DNA of 6,525 nucleotides from Candidatus Brocadiaceae bacterium. Lineage in GTDB: Bacteria; Planctomycetota; Brocadiia; SM23-32. The position numbers and the translations under genes were made by a program. Numbering within the stretch: the stretch's first letter is position 1; the number at the start of each line of letters is the position of its first letter. The stretch lies in assembly GCA_003551785.1 (NCBI GenBank), contig PUNP01000410.1, positions 1 through 6,525 on the forward strand. The letters are read 5' to 3'. This document shows positions 5,134 through 6,525 of this stretch, in pieces. The notes below the pieces were generated by a model. It searched no databases. It saw only the letters and a program-made list of their open reading frames with translations, and was not told the origin of the DNA.

Positions 5134-5214
5134 TGTAGGGGCGAATGGCTGTTCGCCCTGGAACTATCACGTGCAAAATTTCGCTGCCAGGGCGACCCGC
5201 CGGTCGCCCCTACA
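5134..5214. mobile_element. 81-bp nested inverted-repeat element, TGTAGGGGCGA ends
   Basis: Perfect 11-bp terminal arms TGTAGGGGCGA (5134-5144) and TCGCCCCTACA (5204-5214). Inside each half is a hairpin: GGGCGAA/TTCGCCC (5139-5158) and GGGCGACC-CGCC-GGTCGCCC (5190-5209). The inner edges TCGCCCTGG (5153-5161) and CCAGGGCGA (5187-5195) are also inverted. The element is a palindrome of palindromes, as in REPINs. It has no coding capacity and would need a transposase in trans. Confidence 0.7.
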
Positions 5215-5356
5215 ACTTATACCCCAATGAAGAGCCCTGCCGAAGTGTCAAAAACGTCAAAATGCAAGCGATCACGCTCAAAGAGAGCAATTTTAAATTT
5301 TTCCCCATCGTGGATCATCCGCAAAGGTGAAGGAGAGACACTTAAGATACTATGCG

Positions 5357-5401
5357 TTTTCAGAGACTGCGCTCTGAAAATGGGGTGCCTTACGGCGCAG
5401 T
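5357..5401. repeat. Overlapping, mutually exclusive hairpins
   Basis: TTTTCAGAG (5357-5365) and CTCTGAAAA (5372-5380) are a perfect 9-bp inverted pair with loop ACTGCG. The loop plus the next base, ACTGCGC (5366-5372), is itself complementary to GCGCAGT (5395-5401). Only one of the two stems can form fully at a time. No gene lies directly downstream on the plus strand, so an attenuator role is unsupported; it may be another composite palindromic element. Confidence 0.5.
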
Positions 5402-5445
5402 ACATTGCAAAGTCAAAAAAAACGGACAATATTGATATATCCGCC

Positions 5446-5492
5446 GTGTCCTGAAAGGACACTACATACCAGCCCAGGGTGTGAACCCTGGG
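5446..5492. repeat. Two adjacent perfect hairpins
   Basis: GTGTCCT-GAA-AGGACAC (5446-5462) is followed after ten bases by CCCAGGGT-GTGA-ACCCTGGG (5473-5492). Both stems are perfect (7 and 8 bp). Together with the next element they form one palindrome cluster. Confidence 0.65.
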
Positions 5493-5518
5493 AACGCAAA
5501 TGCAACCCAAAAACCGCG

Positions 5519-5620
5519 TCCTGTAGGGACGCCACATCAATGGATGTTTTTCTGCGATGTTCTGATGGTTCCGCAAACGGGATGCGCAAATAAGTGGCGG
5601 TATGTGCCGTCCTTACAGGA
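5519..5620. mobile_element. 102-bp element bounded by inverted TCCTGTARGGACG ends
   Basis: TCCTGTAGGGACG (5519-5531) is inverted at 5608-5620 as CGTCCTTACAGGA, with one difference. Similarity continues inward through CACAT on both sides. The left arm carries its own hairpin GCGTCC...GGACGC (5516-5532). The interior of about 65 bp is not coding. A T-rich run follows the right end. This is a MITE/REPIN-like structure without transposase. Confidence 0.55.
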
Positions 5621-5639
5621 TTTTTATTTTATTTCTGTA

Positions 5640-5678
5640 CATCCTCATTCTGTTAACGATATAACGGAATCTAAACGC
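5640..5678 (+). repeat. Dispersed repeat with GTTAAC core, copy 2
   Basis: Partner of 210-247: CATCCTCA, then TGTTAACGAT, then CGGAA and CTAA and CGC with a few substitutions and one extra base. It lies directly beyond the T-rich run that follows the 102-bp inverted element. Confidence 0.5.
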
Positions 5679-5740
5679 CTAAAACTTAAACTTTATTCGG
5701 ACTTACGCAACTAAGCCGAAAAGGTGCAGGCGGAATGTAT

Positions 5741-5759
5741 GACAGGCATCTTGCCTGTC
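5741..5759. repeat. GACAGGCA palindrome, copy 3 (inverted)
   Basis: GACAGGCA-TCT-TGCCTGTC, the same palindrome as at 1887 and 4208 but with the flanking GTAT on the left, so in the opposite orientation. It lies 34 bp beyond the stop of the truncated ATPase. It lacks the octamer array that accompanies the other two copies. Confidence 0.85.
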
Positions 5760-5792
5760 CGGGGCGCTTCCCTGACATGGAGAAAATCAAGC

Positions 5793-6065
5793 TCAGCGCA
5801 GGACCGGGTAGATATCGGGGAATCTTTGCACTTCATCCAATATAACCAGCCCACTGAGCGTTTTATGTGCAAGCATAGGATCGCTGAGCCGGGCCAGGTC
5901 CTCGGGATTTTCAAGGTCGAAATGGTGTGTTTGCCCCTCCCACATATCAGCCACCAACCCGGCCAGGGTAGTCTTTCCGACCTGTCTTGCTCCGATAATA
6001 CCTACAGCAGGAAACTGATCCAGGGCTTTTGTGACGAGCTTGATTTCATTATTTCTCGGTATCAT
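5793..6065 (-). pseudogene. Truncated AAA_14/DUF4143-type ATPase, N-terminal fragment
   Basis: 90 residues corresponding to the first quarter of a family normally near 380-420 residues. The MIPR start is typical. Residues 25-33, GARQVGKTT, are Walker A; residues 73-80, LVILDEVQ, are Walker B with Asp 77 and Glu 78; RFPDIYPVLR continues the family pattern and then a TGA stops it. After the stop no frame continues the expected sensor region or the DUF4143 C-terminal domain. The next recognisable sequence is a repeated palindrome 34 bp on, so the 3' part was probably lost by deletion or replacement rather than by a point mutation. These ATPases are common accessory genes of uncertain function. 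The remaining fragment has ATP-binding motifs but lacks the rest of the fold and is likely inactive. The start is supported by family alignment rather than by a normal ribosome-binding site. Confidence 0.85.
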
Positions 6066-6071
6066 ACCCTC

Positions 6072-6100
6072 ATTATACCTTGAAAACTCGGTGCGCTCAA
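6072..6100 (-). promoter_or_regulatory. Promoter of the ATPase fragment, probably giving a leaderless mRNA
   Basis: A perfect TATAAT (6077-6072) is preceded at exactly 17 bp by TTGAGC (6100-6095). The -10 ends only six bases before the ATG at 6065, so transcription would begin at or next to the start codon. GAGGGT between them is too close to serve as a normal ribosome-binding site. Confidence 0.6.
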
Positions 6101-6300
6101 CCGATTTTTCAAGAAAAGAAAGAGTTAAATTCTTATTTCGCTCAAGCTTTTCATCCGCAGATTACAGACCGCAAAAAATTTGACCAGGCTCTTTCTTTGG
6201 AGTGCGCATGCGCCCAGCACCGCTTTGTCCCACGATTAGGGCGAACTCATCTTATTCCGTGGACGTATACAATATCCAATAAAGTTTACGCCCCTGCTCC
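6101..6300. other. Short gene-free stretch with a GCGCATGCGC palindrome
   Basis: No supportable gene. At 6204-6213 lies a perfect 10-bp palindrome, GCGCATGCGC, between CTTTGGAGT and CCAGCACCGCTTTG. The flanks GTGC and GCAC are partly complementary, consistent with a further small palindromic element. The rest is AT-rich and featureless. Confidence 0.4.
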
Positions 6301-6525
6301 CGTCAAAAGTTTTTGCCAAGCTTTTTCCCGTCTTCTAATGTTTGTGCAATTACAGCGTTCCCAAGAGTTGTTACATTTCCCGGTCATTTTCACGACCAAT
6401 AGGGAACCCCGTCAGAAGTTTTTGCCAAGCTTTTTCCCGTCTTCTAATGTTTGTGCAATTACAGCGTTCCCAAGAGTTGTTACATTTCCCGGTCATTTTC
6501 ACGACCAATAGGGAACCCCGTCAGA
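6301..6525 (+). repeat. 109-bp tandem repeat, at least two full units, running off the edge
   Basis: Units at 6301-6409 and 6410-6518 differ at a single base (CAAAAG versus CAGAAG), and a third unit begins at 6519. Each contains a potential hairpin: TTCCC-GGTC, an 8-nt loop, GACC, four unpaired bases, GGGAA (6377-6406 and 6486-6515). 109 is not a multiple of three, so this is not a protein repeat. Parts recur at 1581-1679 and 3684-3803. The near identity of the units indicates a recent duplication. Confidence 0.9.

Larger units (their letters stand above)
5040..5792. other. Gene-free stretch made of palindromic elements
   Basis: About 750 bp between the glycosyltransferase start and the end of the ATPase fragment. 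It contains an 81-bp nested inverted repeat, a switchable double hairpin, a cluster of three hairpins, a 102-bp inverted pair, the second GTTAAC repeat copy and a GACAGGCA palindrome. The open frames across it are explained by the palindromes and show no recognisable protein family. Confidence 0.65.

Noticed and set aside
5101..5593. Frames of about 60-120 residues on both strands upstream of the glycosyltransferase gene
   Set aside because: They are built across palindromic elements and show no protein-like conservation pattern that I recognise.
6301..6525. CRISPR array
   Set aside because: The unit is 109 bp and repeats in full, with no variable spacers.

Overview
The window looks like a piece of a Gram-negative-type bacterial chromosome from a repeat-rich, probably uncultured lineage. 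All four supportable protein-coding regions lie on the minus strand. They are separated by long intergenic tracts filled with short tandem repeats and palindromic elements. That style (octamer arrays, TGKMPVI-encoding palindromes, CGTAGT/TCGCCCC nested inverted repeats) recalls PVC-type bacteria and various candidate phyla. This is inference from memory of similar genomes; no marker gene fixes the taxonomy.

Reading in the direction of transcription (right to left). (a) 6301-6525 is a nearly perfect 109-bp tandem repeat running off the window edge. (b) 5793-6065 is the N-terminal 90 residues of an AAA_14/DUF4143-type ATPase, cut off just after Walker B and followed by a palindromic repeat. It has a consensus-like promoter that would give a leaderless transcript. 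(c) 5040-5770 has no gene and holds several nested inverted-repeat (REPIN/MITE-like) elements. (d) 4231-5004 is a complete WecG/TagA/CpsF (GT26) glycosyltransferase. (e) 3441-4230 is a repeat tract. (f) 3087-3440 is a leader/promoter region with two good sigma70-like promoters, one overlapped by a 9-bp inverted repeat. (g) 1968-3086 is a MotA/TolQ/ExbB-type proton-channel protein with a cytoplasmic coiled-coil tail. (h) 1265-1967 is a second repeat tract. (i) 257-1264 is a protein with one N-terminal membrane helix carrying an Asp, a long coiled coil, and two InlB-B-repeat-like domains. (j) 1-256 has no convincing gene.

The most interesting biology is the pair (g)+(i). Together they have the architecture of an ion-driven 5:2-type motor: a multi-TM channel subunit plus a single-TM, Asp-bearing partner. 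The usual OmpA/TolR-like periplasmic domain of the partner is replaced by a coiled coil ending in two divergent InlB-type beta repeats. I do not recognise this as a named system. The two genes are co-directional but about 700 bp apart, and each has its own candidate promoter.

The second theme is a composite repeat module on the plus strand: a 99-bp repeat, then GCCGTT-type triplets, an octamer array and a GACAGGCA palindrome. It lies directly at the 3' end of both the channel gene and the glycosyltransferase gene. In the second case it appears to supply the last codons and the stop.
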